64,000 nucleotides of DNA from DASXZH01 sp036502005. Its GTDB lineage: Bacteria > Armatimonadota > Fimbriimonadia > Fimbriimonadales > Fimbriimonadaceae. The translations under genes and the position numbers were made by a program. The notes under the pieces are model-generated. The model was not told the DNA's origin. It was given only the letters and a program-made list of their open reading frames with translations, and ran no database searches. Below, piece after piece: positions 17,501-25,471 of this stretch (position 1 is its first letter; each line of letters begins with the position of its first letter). The stretch spans positions 1 to 64,000 of the forward strand of contig DASXZH010000083.1 in the NCBI GenBank assembly GCA_036502005.1, in the 5' to 3' direction.

Positions 17501-17907
17501 TGATCGAGACTTCTTTGACCGAACGGGGATTGGAATACGTTAAGATCACTGGCGAAACGAAAGACCGGGCGACGCCTGTTAAACGCTTTCAAGCGCGCGA
17601 GATACCCCTCTTTTTGATCAGTTTGAAAGCGGGAGGAACGGGTTTGAACCTAACCGCCGCTGATACAGTGATCCATTACGACCCTTGGTGGAACCCTGCC
17701 GTCGAACGGCAGGCTACGGACCGCGCGCACCGTATCGGCCAGGATCAGCCGGTTTTTGTGTATAAGCTGATTTCTAAAGATACGGTTGAGGAAAAGATCG
17801 TGGAATTGCAGGCCCGCAAAGGCGCGCTCGCCGATGCACTCATGGACCCCGCGGCCCAGAAGCTGGATGTGACGAAAGAAGATTTAGAGTTTATCTTTGG
17901 GAGATAA
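14581..17907 (+). CDS. SWIM-domain SNF2/RapA-type DNA-dependent ATPase
   Basis: A 1108-aa protein. The SWIM zinc finger is near residues 79-89 (Cys79, Cys81, Cys87, His89). A 500-residue N-terminal region without clear motifs is followed by the SNF2 core: Walker A ADDMGLGKT near 670, DEAQNVKNP near 770, SGTPIENHLGELWSLF near 800, LFSQFTSMLDLI near 965 and TDRAHRIGQ near 1045. Such bacterial SNF2 proteins remodel nucleoprotein complexes and some sit in defence loci, but no defence partner is seen here. Monocistronic, divergent from the acyltransferase. Confidence 0.93.
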   Translation: MSAPAEMLLNLPIDKVLIGRRLSFVTLTKGEKIVASGKVLEANVDQLSITGIVQGTQFAPYRQNIILTDDKKVIGMTYCTCPVGNDCKHVAAVLLKLAADKAEIERRCKEQEEMASAYTPGYDVTMWVTAVMDAAGPLPNDYPSNTEQRARYILTLRDGDVILKLVTVRILKNGRFGDQQLFKMPWMEGSFPRSVLEVDRPLLQTIHRVCHRDYKSFGTPQYQISGLQGAYLLRRLIDTGRLHWMDHDEPLQLGPSREMRPVWLDEDGTQRLQIEVEGGGAILPLSPLWFVDLEQNLIGETVSAIPQSVALAMLKAPAIAPQDANYVHQRLREALPDFPEAVPRDHEPPEVRVVAPVPSLHLFNVEGERLTASYNRRKATITAARLSFVYENMQVRSTSAQKELKLKKGEKVIVYRRNSSLEGQFERRLTSFGWSQFHYRVDLPSGHGNDFVLDPEKSKASDPVIEFVFKGAEELKREGWKVKIDPDVASEVLPEPVWELSLDEASGIDWFSIQLGAKVGTEQIDLAPVLARIVANMRSYGKSPLSALDKAGETIMVRMEDGRILPLPVDRVKPLLSALMQLYGDPSEWGELKKLPKWRLLDFQLIEESTKGLSWSGSAKLKSIAAQLATFEKIGSATEPPSFSGTLRDYQKSGVAWLQFLSEFGFGGILADDMGLGKTIQTLAHLLWEKEKGRAELPSLLIAPTSTLPNWTSEVAKFAPGLKVCLLHGSDRKKRLKEIDSSALVITTYSLLARDKEELLKHNFHLLVLDEAQNVKNPKVAAAYVSRQIHANQKFCLSGTPIENHLGELWSLFEIVMPGMLGNEDQFKKRFRVPIEKMSDKKAHEELSRRIKPFLLRRTKSQVASELPPKTEIVETVEFDAAQRDLYETVRSAMDKRVRDALSTQGMSRSHIVILDALLKLRQVCCDPRLLKVEAARDLKESAKLERLMEMIPEMIEEGRRILLFSQFTSMLDLIETSLTERGLEYVKITGETKDRATPVKRFQAREIPLFLISLKAGGTGLNLTAADTVIHYDPWWNPAVERQATDRAHRIGQDQPVFVYKLISKDTVEEKIVELQARKGALADALMDPAAQKLDVTKEDLEFIFGR

Positions 17908-17922
17908 TCACCCCTGCGAGCG

Positions 17923-17990
17923 AAGCGAGCTGTGGATTGCGGGAGCTTGCTCCTGCTCAAATCAGGCAGCTTGCTGCCGCAAATTAGATT
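17923..17990. repeat. GGAGCTTGCTCC / GCAGCTTGCTGC palindromic element, copy 1
   Basis: Two small hairpins (GGGAGCTTGCTCCTG and GGCAGCTTGCTGCC) follow TGTGG. Further copies occur at 25102-25256 and 57059-57116. Confidence 0.75.
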
Positions 17991-18049
17991 AGGTCGGGTG
18001 GGAAGTAGCAAACTTTCCTTTTCGCGAACCTTCAGCTCGCCGGAAAAGG

Positions 18050-18130
18050 GAAGGGCGCCTGCGTACCCAGGGCTGCGCGGCTGGAGCCGCTTACCCTGCG
18101 CTATAACATTGCCGCGTTCTTCGAGGGCTA
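18050..18130. repeat. TACCCAGGGCT palindromic element, decayed copy
   Basis: TACCCAGGGCTGCGCGGC...GGAGCCGCTTACCC matches the right arm of the inverted pair at 42945-43266. It is shorter and more diverged. Confidence 0.6.
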
Positions 18131-18571
18131 AGGATAGCTTCTGATATTTAGTTTTCAAGGTGCGGTCTGCTGAATTGTGGACACGAGATGGAATTGGTTT
18201 TCGAACCTGTTGTGTCGATTTATGGTTGACAGATCGGGTTCAAATATCAATGGATTAATTTTTATTTATTAAGGGACCAGGTTTTGGTCGAAGCGCCCAT
18301 TTTAGTTTTTTATCTTCCCTTAGCCAACTGCCGTACAGAACACGACGTAGCTGAGTCTTTTAATGGTTTTTTACTTTTCGCGAGGATAGCGGTGTTACTC
18401 CGTGCGAAGGGGCGCCTCTGCCGGGCAATCGCATAGACTCCTGCGTAGACGACGATGTTGCGCCGGTTTTAAACGCCAGGCGGAGGTCCAGGGAATCCGC
18501 GCGCTCGTCAGATGCCATTGTTGCGGACCTTCAGCCAGTCCGCAACCACGATCACCAACGACACTCGTTAA

Positions 18572-18826
18572 TTACGCCGAACGCGGATGTTCCTGAGCCT
18601 GCGGCATTTCAACGTCAATCGGATAGGTATCGACCAGGCTTTTGAACCTAGGCTGTGGCAAAGGCTGCCCGCGGTCGGCAAAACCTAGCAACATCCCTTC
18701 AATCGCCTCTTTTGCCATAGCTTTTGCTTCTTCAAGAGTGCTGCCGTAAGTAAAGCAACCGGGAATATCAGGGACGCTAACTTCCCAAGCTTCATCGGTG
18801 TGAACTATTAGAGCGTTGTATGTCAT
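18572..18826 (-). CDS. hicB: HicB-family antitoxin
   Basis: An 84-aa antitoxin. The HicB partial RNase-H fold is visible: YNALIVHTDEAWEVSVPDIP, then GCFTYGSTLEEAKAMAKEAI. It neutralises HicA RNase and represses its own operon in full-length homologues. It lacks an obvious C-terminal DNA-binding domain, as many short HicB members do. Its start overlaps the end of the hicA remnant in a TGA/ATG arrangement, so the original operon order hicA-hicB is kept. Confidence 0.8.
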   Translation of the reverse strand: MTYNALIVHTDEAWEVSVPDIPGCFTYGSTLEEAKAMAKEAIEGMLLGFADRGQPLPQPRFKSLVDTYPIDVEMPQAQEHPRSA

Positions 18827-18939
18827 AGTGCTTTGCCTAACTTCATTTTAAACCCGATTCCTTTAACAATGAGTGCAAGATGCCTTTCGGAAGTCCAACC
18901 ATTCTCCTTTAACTTTTTCACGAGATCTTTGCCACTCAC
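18823..18939 (-). pseudogene. hicA: hicA remnant with internal deletion
   Basis: Reading from GTG 18939 the frame begins VSGKDLVKKLKENGW, the normal start of HicA. In the +1 frame directly after comes LPKGILHSLLKESGLK, the normal end of HicA. The intervening part, which in HicA holds GSHH and the catalytic His, is missing and the frame is lost. A 38-codon frame remains and meets the hicB start. It can make no active HicA mRNA interferase. Confidence 0.75.
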
Positions 18940-18998
18940 CGCAATAAGTATGTCTTGCCACCGATAAAAACTAACGATTCCTTAACCACGTCGTATTT

Positions 18999-19004
18999 CA
19001 TAAT
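18999..19004 (+). promoter_or_regulatory. -10-like CATAAT 6 nt before the TTG start of the J-domain gene
   Basis: CATAAT-AAGAAG-TTG. The spacing matches the leaderless group, but the hexamer starts with C and AAGAAG could serve as a weak ribosome-binding site. Confidence 0.3.
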
Positions 19005-19010
19005 AAGAAG

Positions 19011-20159
19011 TTGCCGAGCCTATACCAAGTTTTAGGTGTTGATAGATCTGCGAAAGCCGAGTCGTTACGAAGGCAGTATCGCAAGCTAGCTCAAAAACAC
19101 CACCCGGACGTCAACCCTGATCCCAAGAGCCATGACCTGATGGCGAAGATCAACGAGGCGTTTGAAGTTCTGATCGACCCTATGCGTCGATCGGAATACG
19201 ATGCCATGCTCGATGGGGGCTTTGGCGAAGCGGTAAAGGTAGCCGAGCCGAAGAAGCCGGTTCAAGTAAGGCTATTCCGAAGACTCCGCGCCCACAGAAC
19301 CCCCGTTTACGCCCTGAGTTTCGATCCCGAAACGAGCGACCTCGTCACCGGCTCGTTCGATAACGAAATCGTTTGGTGGGATGGCGGCACGTTCCAAGCC
19401 AAAAGAAAGAAGAAGCTGGAAACCGGCGTTCTTTCCACCATGAGAGCCTTTACGGGCGACCGCCTGGTTGCGGCGGGCTCGGCGGAAACCCTCGTTTCTA
19501 TGTGGGATCTGCGTAGCGGCGAGGTGCATTCCTGGCAGAGCAGCAGCGATGAATGGGTTTCTTGCATCGCAATTTCGTGCGATGGAAACAACATCGCGGC
19601 GGGTTCAATTCACCGGTCATTGGTTGTTTCCGATACGCGAAACGGCAAAAAGGTTTTCACTCGCAAAGACCACGAGCAGTCGGTAACCGCCGTTGCCTGG
19701 GCGAGCGATGGCAAGGTTGTCGCTACCGGCTCCGCCGACAACACCGTGAAGCTTTGGAACGCGGGCACGGGCGCGCTTGTGCACACGTTCAAGGCAGTGC
19801 GGTCTTCAGTTACCGCGCTCGCCTTTAGCCCGGACAATCGGTTCCTGGCGGTTGCCGCGGTTGATCTTTCGATCAGGGTTTTCAGCCTGAATGATGGCAC
19901 TCTTCAGAAGATGATGTTCGGACACGAGAAACCGATCGAGGCTTTGGCTTTCCACCCGAATGGCTGGCTATTTGCCAGTGCAGGCCGCGATGGTGCGGTC
20001 AAACTCTGGAACGCGGACAAGGGCCTCGGCCAGCTTCATATCGAAGCGAGCGCCATGCCGATTTTGGCGTTAGCGTTTAGCCCTGATGGTGAATACCTGG
20101 CGGCCGGGGGCTTGGATAAGCAGGTCCGTCTTTGGGAAGTTAAGACGAAGGCTGAATAG
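19011..20159 (+). CDS. J-domain/WD40 fusion protein
   Basis: A 382-aa protein. Residues 1-70 form a DnaJ J-domain with the essential HPD (KHHPDVN) and the AYEVL-like EAFEVLIDP. About six WD40 repeats follow from residue 95 (for example SGEVHSWQSS, TGSADNTVKLWNA, SAGRDGAVKLWNA, AGGLDKQVRLWEV). It probably brings the Hsp70 chaperone to a protein bound by the propeller. No zinc finger or C-terminal client-binding domain of DnaJ is present. The TTG start is taken because the J-domain begins there. A TolB-like gene follows after a repeat. Confidence 0.88.
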   Translation: MPSLYQVLGVDRSAKAESLRRQYRKLAQKHHPDVNPDPKSHDLMAKINEAFEVLIDPMRRSEYDAMLDGGFGEAVKVAEPKKPVQVRLFRRLRAHRTPVYALSFDPETSDLVTGSFDNEIVWWDGGTFQAKRKKKLETGVLSTMRAFTGDRLVAAGSAETLVSMWDLRSGEVHSWQSSSDEWVSCIAISCDGNNIAAGSIHRSLVVSDTRNGKKVFTRKDHEQSVTAVAWASDGKVVATGSADNTVKLWNAGTGALVHTFKAVRSSVTALAFSPDNRFLAVAAVDLSIRVFSLNDGTLQKMMFGHEKPIEALAFHPNGWLFASAGRDGAVKLWNADKGLGQLHIEASAMPILALAFSPDGEYLAAGGLDKQVRLWEVKTKAE

Positions 20160-20190
20160 TCGAAAGTCGAAAGTCGAAGGTCGAAAGCCG
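20158..20190. repeat. GTCGAAAGTCGAAGGTCGAAAGCCGG short-period repeat
   Basis: Run of GTCGAAAG/GTCGAAGG units directly after the stop of the J-domain gene. Same family as 1369-1410 and 22079-22150. Confidence 0.75.
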
Positions 20191-20205
20191 GAGCGTATAA
20201 AGAGC

Positions 20206-21192
20206 ATGTTCTGGTCGATAGCTGTTTTATTGGCAATAGGAAAGCAGACGCCTTTGGTGGCTTTCGCAGCCAGATTCTATGCTCAGTCGTTTCACCAAAG
20301 GAGTTATCAACAGATTTATCTTTCTGACCTTCACGGAAAAAACCGCAGGCAACTCACATTCGACAGATCGGATAAATCCGACGTGAGATGGGTTGGGAAA
20401 GGAAAACTGGCCTGGCTTCAAACGGTCCCGGCCCAGAAGAATCTAGGATCGCTCGTTGAATATGATCTTGCAAAGGGAGCGACCCGCGTGGTTTCAACGG
20501 GGTTCATTTATGCCGACGAAGACTGGCACGAGACCACCCAATATAGCCGAGGGCAGGCAGTTTATGTGCAAGTTCCAAAACCCACAATCTGCGAACCTCC
20601 TTCGACTGACCCGTCAGCAAAAATCTTAGCTGTAACAAATGGCTGTCTAAAGGCTGTGCCTCAGCTTCCCAAACCGGCAAACCCTTGGAGTGGCACCTGT
20701 GACGGCGCAGAACTGTTTAAGGGGGCGGGACTGAATGTTGGGTACAGGGATTTAGACGGAACTCAAGAGACACTGCAGGAGAGATCCGGAGGGACTTGCG
20801 GCGGAAACGCATTTGAGCTTAGTTACGGTGGCAGTTGGCACACATTCCGGATTCCGGGCCCTGATCTGATTTGGCGCTCCAAAACGAGTGCTGATACTTG
20901 CTGGGTTCGTACTGCAGCCTTTGCTTCTTCTGCTGGTTCAGACATCTGGATTTACGCGTTAAACCTACGAACGGGAGAGGCAAAACTGATAGCGGACGAT
21001 GTGTTGGATGTGGATTTTGAGGCAGACCAGCCCTACTGGGCGGCCTCAAGCAACAATAAAGGGACTGCTCAAATCGGCAACCACCGCGTTTGGGCTCGTG
21101 ATCTCTGGGTGGGCGATGCCCGTACCGGACGTCAGTGGCGCATAGCGCAAGGAGCCGTGTATGGTGAATCGGCCCGCATCCAACCCGAGTAA
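20206..21192 (+). CDS. Exported TolB-like/PD40 protein
   Basis: A 328-aa protein with a hydrophobic start (MFWSIAVLLAIGKQTPLVAF) and a PD40-like first blade (YLSDLHGKNRRQLTFDRSDK). The rest has several Cys-containing loops and weaker blades, ending in a WRIAQG strand. The start at ATG 20206 is taken; the frame continues back into the GTCGAA repeat, which is not coding. It lies between the J-domain/WD40 gene and xerC/D (5-bp gap), so it may be co-transcribed with the latter. Function unknown. Confidence 0.6.
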   Translation: MFWSIAVLLAIGKQTPLVAFAARFYAQSFHQRSYQQIYLSDLHGKNRRQLTFDRSDKSDVRWVGKGKLAWLQTVPAQKNLGSLVEYDLAKGATRVVSTGFIYADEDWHETTQYSRGQAVYVQVPKPTICEPPSTDPSAKILAVTNGCLKAVPQLPKPANPWSGTCDGAELFKGAGLNVGYRDLDGTQETLQERSGGTCGGNAFELSYGGSWHTFRIPGPDLIWRSKTSADTCWVRTAAFASSAGSDIWIYALNLRTGEAKLIADDVLDVDFEADQPYWAASSNNKGTAQIGNHRVWARDLWVGDARTGRQWRIAQGAVYGESARIQPE

Positions 21193-21197
21193 GAGAT

Positions 21198-22070
21198 ATG
21201 GTCGAACAGCAAGCGCAGCCTTTGGATTTCTTCATTCAGGAGTTTCTGGATAGCCTGCGCGCGCGCCGATCCGAACACACGGTCAGGTCCTACGGTGTCG
21301 ACCTCTCGCAGCTCTCGATTCACCTTAACGGCCGGTTTGAGCTCACAACGGAGGGGATACGGGGCTATTTGCGCAAATACGGCTCTAGCCCTGTCACGCG
21401 GGCGCGGAAGCTTTCGGCAGTGCGCAGCTTTGTCAAATATCTAAAGCTCACGGAACGCATCACCATCGACCCTACGGAGCCCCTAGAAGCACCGATCCAA
21501 CGCAAGCGGCTCCCAAAGGCATTAAGCCAGCTTCAGGCAGGAGATTTGCTGGACCAGGGCAGCGGTGGAAGAACGCCTTTACGAGACCAAGCGATGCTGG
21601 AACTGATGTACGCCGCCGGACTTCGGGCAGCGGAGACGGTGGGGGTTAACCTTCACGAGATCAACTTTAAGGATCGTTCGCTGATTGTAAAGGGAAAGGG
21701 CAACAAGCAGCGAATGACCCTATTTGGGCAAGCCTGCGAAGAAGCTCTTCAGGCTTACTTGAAAGGCGAACGCATGCACCCTCCGGTGGGCGATCCGCTG
21801 TTTACCAATCCCAACGGGGGACGATTAACGACAAGAACCGTGCAGAACGTGATCAAGCGTTGGGCGCTTCGGGCAGGTTTGCCGCCGGAAGTTTCGCCGC
21901 ACACGTTGCGGCACAGCTTTGCAACGCATCTGTTGGATGGCGGAGCCGATTTGAAGTCGGTTCAGCAGTTGCTGGGCCACGAAAGCCTAGCAACCACCCA
22001 GGTTTATACGCATTTGAGTATAGAGAGGCTAAAGAAGACGGTTGAGGATGCCCACCCTCATTCGAAATAA
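21198..22070 (+). CDS. Tyrosine recombinase of the XerC/XerD family
   Basis: A 290-aa site-specific recombinase. The catalytic residues are visible: Arg143 in GLRAAE, a Lys near 165-170 in KGKGNK, His235/Arg238 in PHTLRHSFATHL, His261 in LLGHESLATTQ, and nucleophile Tyr270 in VYTHLS. The N-terminal SAM-like domain (about 10-90) binds the core site. XerC/D resolve chromosome dimers at dif. Length and lack of extra domains fit a housekeeping Xer rather than a phage integrase. No dif-like 28-mer was identified in the window. Confidence 0.9.
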   Translation: MVEQQAQPLDFFIQEFLDSLRARRSEHTVRSYGVDLSQLSIHLNGRFELTTEGIRGYLRKYGSSPVTRARKLSAVRSFVKYLKLTERITIDPTEPLEAPIQRKRLPKALSQLQAGDLLDQGSGGRTPLRDQAMLELMYAAGLRAAETVGVNLHEINFKDRSLIVKGKGNKQRMTLFGQACEEALQAYLKGERMHPPVGDPLFTNPNGGRLTTRTVQNVIKRWALRAGLPPEVSPHTLRHSFATHLLDGGADLKSVQQLLGHESLATTQVYTHLSIERLKKTVEDAHPHSK

Positions 22071-22078
22071 GTAAGGCT

Positions 22079-22150
22079 TGTCGAATGTCGAAAGTCGAAT
22101 GTCGAAAGCCGGATGGCGAATGTCGAAGGTCGAATGTCGAAGGCCGGATG
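22079..22150. repeat. GTCGAATGTCGAAAGTCGAATG short-period repeat
   Basis: Eight or so GTCGAA[TA]G/GTCGAAGG units broken by AGCCGGATG. Longest copy of this family in the window. Confidence 0.8.
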
Positions 22151-22289
22151 ATGAAGAAAGTGATTGTGGCCCCCCTACTTGGGCAGCGGACTGCATGTGA
22201 AATGGTTGCACCACCTCCGGCGAGGTTTGTCCGATGCTCGTGACTGTCTTTAGCAGAAAACGCAGGATCGGAAACCTTGGGGCAAATAG

Positions 22290-22295
22290 CATAAT
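22290..22295 (+). promoter_or_regulatory. -10-like CATAAT 6 nt before the ankyrin gene
   Basis: CATAAT-GGAGCT-ATG. The GGAG in the spacer may also act as a ribosome-binding site. Confidence 0.3.
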
Positions 22296-22301
22296 GGAGC
22301 T

Positions 22302-23368
22302 ATGGTTGCGGCTCACGATTCCAATAAACAATGGCCGGTGCGGCCCGCTAAGCTGCTCCAAATCTTAATAGTGGCCCTAGTTGCTTGTTCTTACAAGAAT
22401 TCGGGCTCATCAAATTATCTAGAGTTCGGTCCCGAGACTTCGATTTCAGATATTGAAGACCAAATTCGATCAGGAGCCGATCCAAACAAATTGCCCCCTA
22501 ACGGACACCCGCCGCTCTTGCTAGCTGTGGCGTCCAAGCAACTTGATCTAGTGGGTGTCCTTATCACAGCGGGCGCCAAGGTTGATGTTATGGACTCTTA
22601 CGGTAGAACTCCGCTCATGCTGGCCGCCTTTAGCGGCCAACCAGGCATTGCCGAAGTCCTCCTAGCTAATGGTGCCGCCGTAAATGCGACATACGGCAAT
22701 TTTACGGCGCTCGGATACGCAATCTCCAAGTCCAACAGCGGACTTAATACTGAAGACAACTATTTAAAAACGGAACAGATTCTCATTTCTCGCGGGGCGG
22801 TATTCATGGCGATGAAATCAAAGGAAGGTCCGGCACGATTTTGGGGATTTGGCAGTCATTTCGAGCAGTCATTCTTAAGATATGCGCCTTCAGTTCTCGT
22901 CGCTGAAGCGATTAGCCAAGGAGCTAGCCCTGTGGCCGAGGTTAGCACGGCGAAGCACGACCCCGCCGGCTTCCCGCTGTACTGGGCGTCGACTTTCGAC
23001 CGAACCCAAGAGACCAGAGTGCTGCTCGCGCACGGTGCGAACCCAAATCAGACTTCACTCGGCGGCAAATCCGCGCTTGCCGCGGGAGCCGTGAACGACT
23101 CCCTTGGCTCTGCCAAGCTTCTGCTTGCAGCGGGCGCTAAAGTTGATCTTGCCGATTCATACGGGAGGACTCCGCTTGTTTGGACAGCCGAATTGGAAAC
23201 CTCGATTTGGAGCTTCTCTTTTTGGCCCATGGGGCGAATCCAAACTCGAAAGACAAAATGGGCCTCAGCGTACTGTGGAAAGTTCTGCATACGTTTGACG
23301 CACATGGCGCGAAAGATAGGCCGAAAGCTATACAGATATTGAAAGAGCACGGCGCGAAAGACCAATAG
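22302..23368 (+). pseudogene. Ankyrin-repeat lipoprotein gene with a 1-base frameshift near its end
   Basis: The first frame encodes a lipobox signal (VALVACSYKN) and several ankyrin repeats (HPPLLLAVASKQLDLVGVLI, SYGRTPLMLAAFSGQPGIAE, ANGAAVNATYGNFTALGYAI, SYGRTPLVWTAEL). At about 23194-23196 one G appears missing. The next frame carries on the same repeat (GNLDLELLFLAHGANPNSKD) to a natural-looking C-terminus at 23368. As given, the first frame runs on to 23342 with an unrelated tail. The intact product would be about 355 aa. Decay or a run-length sequencing error are both possible. Confidence 0.8.
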
Positions 23369-23398
23369 GCTCTGGTTCTAATGGGTTCTAAGGCTGCC

Positions 23399-24919
23399 TC
23401 ATTGTGAAATCCTCTCATAGGTTTTGTAACTTACAACATACGAGGCCTTGCCACCGGCTGGAACCGTGACCTTCCAGTCCAGATCAGAAGTTGGATTCTG
23501 GCCGTTTGGGGCCGAGGCTTTCGAGATTGTTGGAGAGCCTTCTGCCTTCAAGATCGTTCCTCCCACGATCTTGTCGAGCTCGATCTTAATCGTCTTCTTC
23601 TCGAGATTTTCGACGGTAATAGTTTCTTGCTCTGTCACCAAATCGAAAACGGATTTATCCGGGAGCGTGAGCGCTTGGTTCTGTCGAGCCAACTCGACCA
23701 TAGTTGCGGATACATGAATGTCCGAAGCCTGCGAGAGGTAAAGGCTGCCCTTGCCGTGGGGGGATGTGTAACCAAAGTTAGACTGGGCTACTATTTCTCC
23801 ATCCTTAAAAACCGATGCGGGCGCGGGCGCGAGGGGGTTTTCTTGCGAGTTTGTAAAGTCGAGTTCATCGGAAACATCGGAAGTAGTTGTCCCACCCCAC
23901 ACTCCTGTCGGTTGAAGATAGCAGTGATATCGATGCTCGCAAGGCAGTTGCTTTTCGAAGAGTTGATAAGATCCCCGATCACCTTTCTTCAAGGACACCG
24001 ATGACAGATGATAGAAATAAAGGTTCTCTGCCGGTGTCATCGGCACTGGGGGTGCGGCTGGCATGTGAGGCGCTGCGCCAATCTGCTTGTCGGTCCCCTG
24101 CACCACAACCGAGTTATCGCTCGGGTCATAGGTGATATAGGGAACGTTCGGCACCAGTCCTACTCCACCAGAATGGTCGAACGCGATTTCTCCCGAAAGC
24201 AAAGGATCATCAGACTTTATCCAAGATAGATTCGGCAAACCATTCACGAGCCTAACATCGGCTCCATCCATGTCATCAATGCCATTAATCACAATGGCCT
24301 TGGCCGTAATGTCCATTTGGTTATCGCCGATAAGGTCCACGGTATAGGAGGGTGCCCAAGTCATGCCCGACTGCAGCCCCTGCATGATAATTTTGCCCTC
24401 GCCGCTTGCTTCTACCTTAATCTCGAGGGCGGATTTGGTGTTGGTCACCGGCTGCTTATAAGTGAAAGAGCCCTCGCTTGAAGACATCATGGAGATCTTG
24501 TCTCTAGGAATCGCGACGACGCCTTCGCCGGACTGGATCAAGACAAGATTGCTGTCCGCTGAGAGCAGCTTTCCTGATTCCTGGGTCGCCAACCGCTCGT
24601 CGCCCCCGAGAATGCCAACCTTGACGCTATGCCCAATGTTCGCCTTAAGAAGATCGGTTAGGCTTTCGACCGGCTTCTGGCCGGTGGCTTGCTCTTCGGT
24701 CCGCCTAATAGATTTGATCTCGACGCCTTTGGTTGAGCGGAGGATAAAGGTGCCTGCCGAAGCAGTTGGGAGTGGATCGAGCTTGATAATCCCCGATCCG
24801 TGAACAGGGATCTCGCGGGTGATGAATGCGTATCCGTTGGTGAAAACCGAAGCGGAAATTATTTTTGGGGCGGCCGAAACCATGGTCGCGGCAAGCGCCG
24901 CTACGGGAAGCGTAAGCAT
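23399..24919 (-). CDS. Exported DUF4139-type protein
   Basis: A 506-aa protein with signal peptide (MLTLPVAALAATMVSAAP). An N-terminal beta-rich part (FTNGYAFITREIPVHGSG) is followed by the DUF4139-like core (GMTWAPSYTVDLIGD, then ITAKAIVINGIDDMDGADVR). A terminal beta-sandwich ends with WKVTVPAGGKASYVVSYKTY. Relatives are annotated mucoidy-inhibitor-like; the molecular function is not known. GGAGGG lies well placed before the ATG, so this gene, unlike many neighbours, has a true ribosome-binding site. Confidence 0.65.
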   Translation of the reverse strand: MLTLPVAALAATMVSAAPKIISASVFTNGYAFITREIPVHGSGIIKLDPLPTASAGTFILRSTKGVEIKSIRRTEEQATGQKPVESLTDLLKANIGHSVKVGILGGDERLATQESGKLLSADSNLVLIQSGEGVVAIPRDKISMMSSSEGSFTYKQPVTNTKSALEIKVEASGEGKIIMQGLQSGMTWAPSYTVDLIGDNQMDITAKAIVINGIDDMDGADVRLVNGLPNLSWIKSDDPLLSGEIAFDHSGGVGLVPNVPYITYDPSDNSVVVQGTDKQIGAAPHMPAAPPVPMTPAENLYFYHLSSVSLKKGDRGSYQLFEKQLPCEHRYHCYLQPTGVWGGTTTSDVSDELDFTNSQENPLAPAPASVFKDGEIVAQSNFGYTSPHGKGSLYLSQASDIHVSATMVELARQNQALTLPDKSVFDLVTEQETITVENLEKKTIKIELDKIVGGTILKAEGSPTISKASAPNGQNPTSDLDWKVTVPAGGKASYVVSYKTYERISQ

Positions 24920-25101
24920 GTTGTCCCTCCAGGAAGTTTGCTAATTGGCAGACGTTCGGGGAGGGATGGTATTGCGCGGAAGCGAAATTCTAAGACTGGC
25001 CTAGGAGAGATTTTCCAAGGAATTATTTTCACGCAAAGGCGCAAAGCTCGCAAAGAAATGGCTCAGATCCTCTCACGTCCTCGTTCGAATTAGAGGATGC
25101 G

Positions 25102-25256
25102 AAGCTGTGGAGTGCGCAAGCTTGCTTGCGCTCAAATCAAGAAGGTTGCTTCCGCTACGTTTCGCAGATCTTGAAACACTTCCCAATCGGTTATCGTCCG
25201 CGCGGCAGCAAGCTGCCTAATTTCGAGCAGGAGCAAGCTCCCGCACTCCACAGCTT
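25102..25256. repeat. 155-bp element with 15-bp inverted ends, AAGCTGTGGAGTGCG
   Basis: AAGCTGTGGAGTGCG (25102-25116) is perfectly inverted at 25242-25256. Inside are GCAAGCTTGCTTGC, a ...GGTTGCTTCC block, GGCAGCAAGCTGCC and GGAGCAAGCTCC hairpins. It looks like two head-to-head copies of the element at 17923 and 57059. Confidence 0.85.
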
Positions 25257-25278
25257 AAACCTCTCCTCCCCTAACCCC

Positions 25279-25423
25279 CATAGGCGTTAAAATAAGGAAA
25301 CCTCGGCGTTTTTGCAGCCACAAATCTCTCCCGGATGGAGAGGTCGGTGAGTCCGCGAACCGGGAGAGGCGCGAGCGACAAACCTTTGAAAGTAGCCCTC
25401 TAAACCTTATTTTAACGCCTATG
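25279..25423. repeat. 145-bp MITE-like element with 19-bp perfect inverted ends
   Basis: CATAGGCGTTAAAATAAGG at 25279-25297 is exactly inverted at 25405-25423. A central CTCTCCCGG / CCGGGAGAG stem (9 bp) encloses GAGAGGTCGGTGAGTCCG. It sits inside a CCTCTCCTCCCCTAACCCC context that is repeated on the other side (CCCTAACCCCCTCTCCTCCC), as if inserted into or copied with it. No reading frame inside. Confidence 0.8.
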
Positions 25424-25471
25424 CCCTAACCCCCTCTCCTCCCAGGGAGCAGGAGAGGGGGAATAAATGGT

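Larger units (their letters stand above)
17908..18571. other. 660-bp gene-free stretch with repeats at the left
   Basis: 17923-17990 is the TGTGG...GGAGCTTGCTCC / GGCAGCTTGCTGCCGC family. 18050-18130 is a decayed copy of the CCCAGGGCT...GCGGC palindromic element. From about 18140 to 18571 I see AT-rich DNA and scattered frames with no family resemblance. No tRNA or structured-RNA signature was recognised. Confidence 0.5.
24920..25471. other. 550-bp repeat-filled intergenic stretch
   Basis: No gene recognised. It holds an ACGCAAAGGCGCAAAGCTCGC repeat (25028-25060), a palindromic element (25102-25256), a second inverted-repeat element (25279-25423), and CTCTCCTCCC runs at both sides of the latter. 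Confidence 0.7.

Noticed and set aside
18223..18240. GGGTTCAAAT-like T-arm suggesting a tRNA
   Set aside because: No matching acceptor, D or anticodon arms nearby.
18140..18470. Possible structured RNA
   Set aside because: I looked for tmRNA, RNase P and SRP signatures and found none of their conserved cores.
18402..18596. Short plus-strand frame in the gap before hicB
   Set aside because: Arg/Cys-rich, no homology, overlaps hicB antisense.
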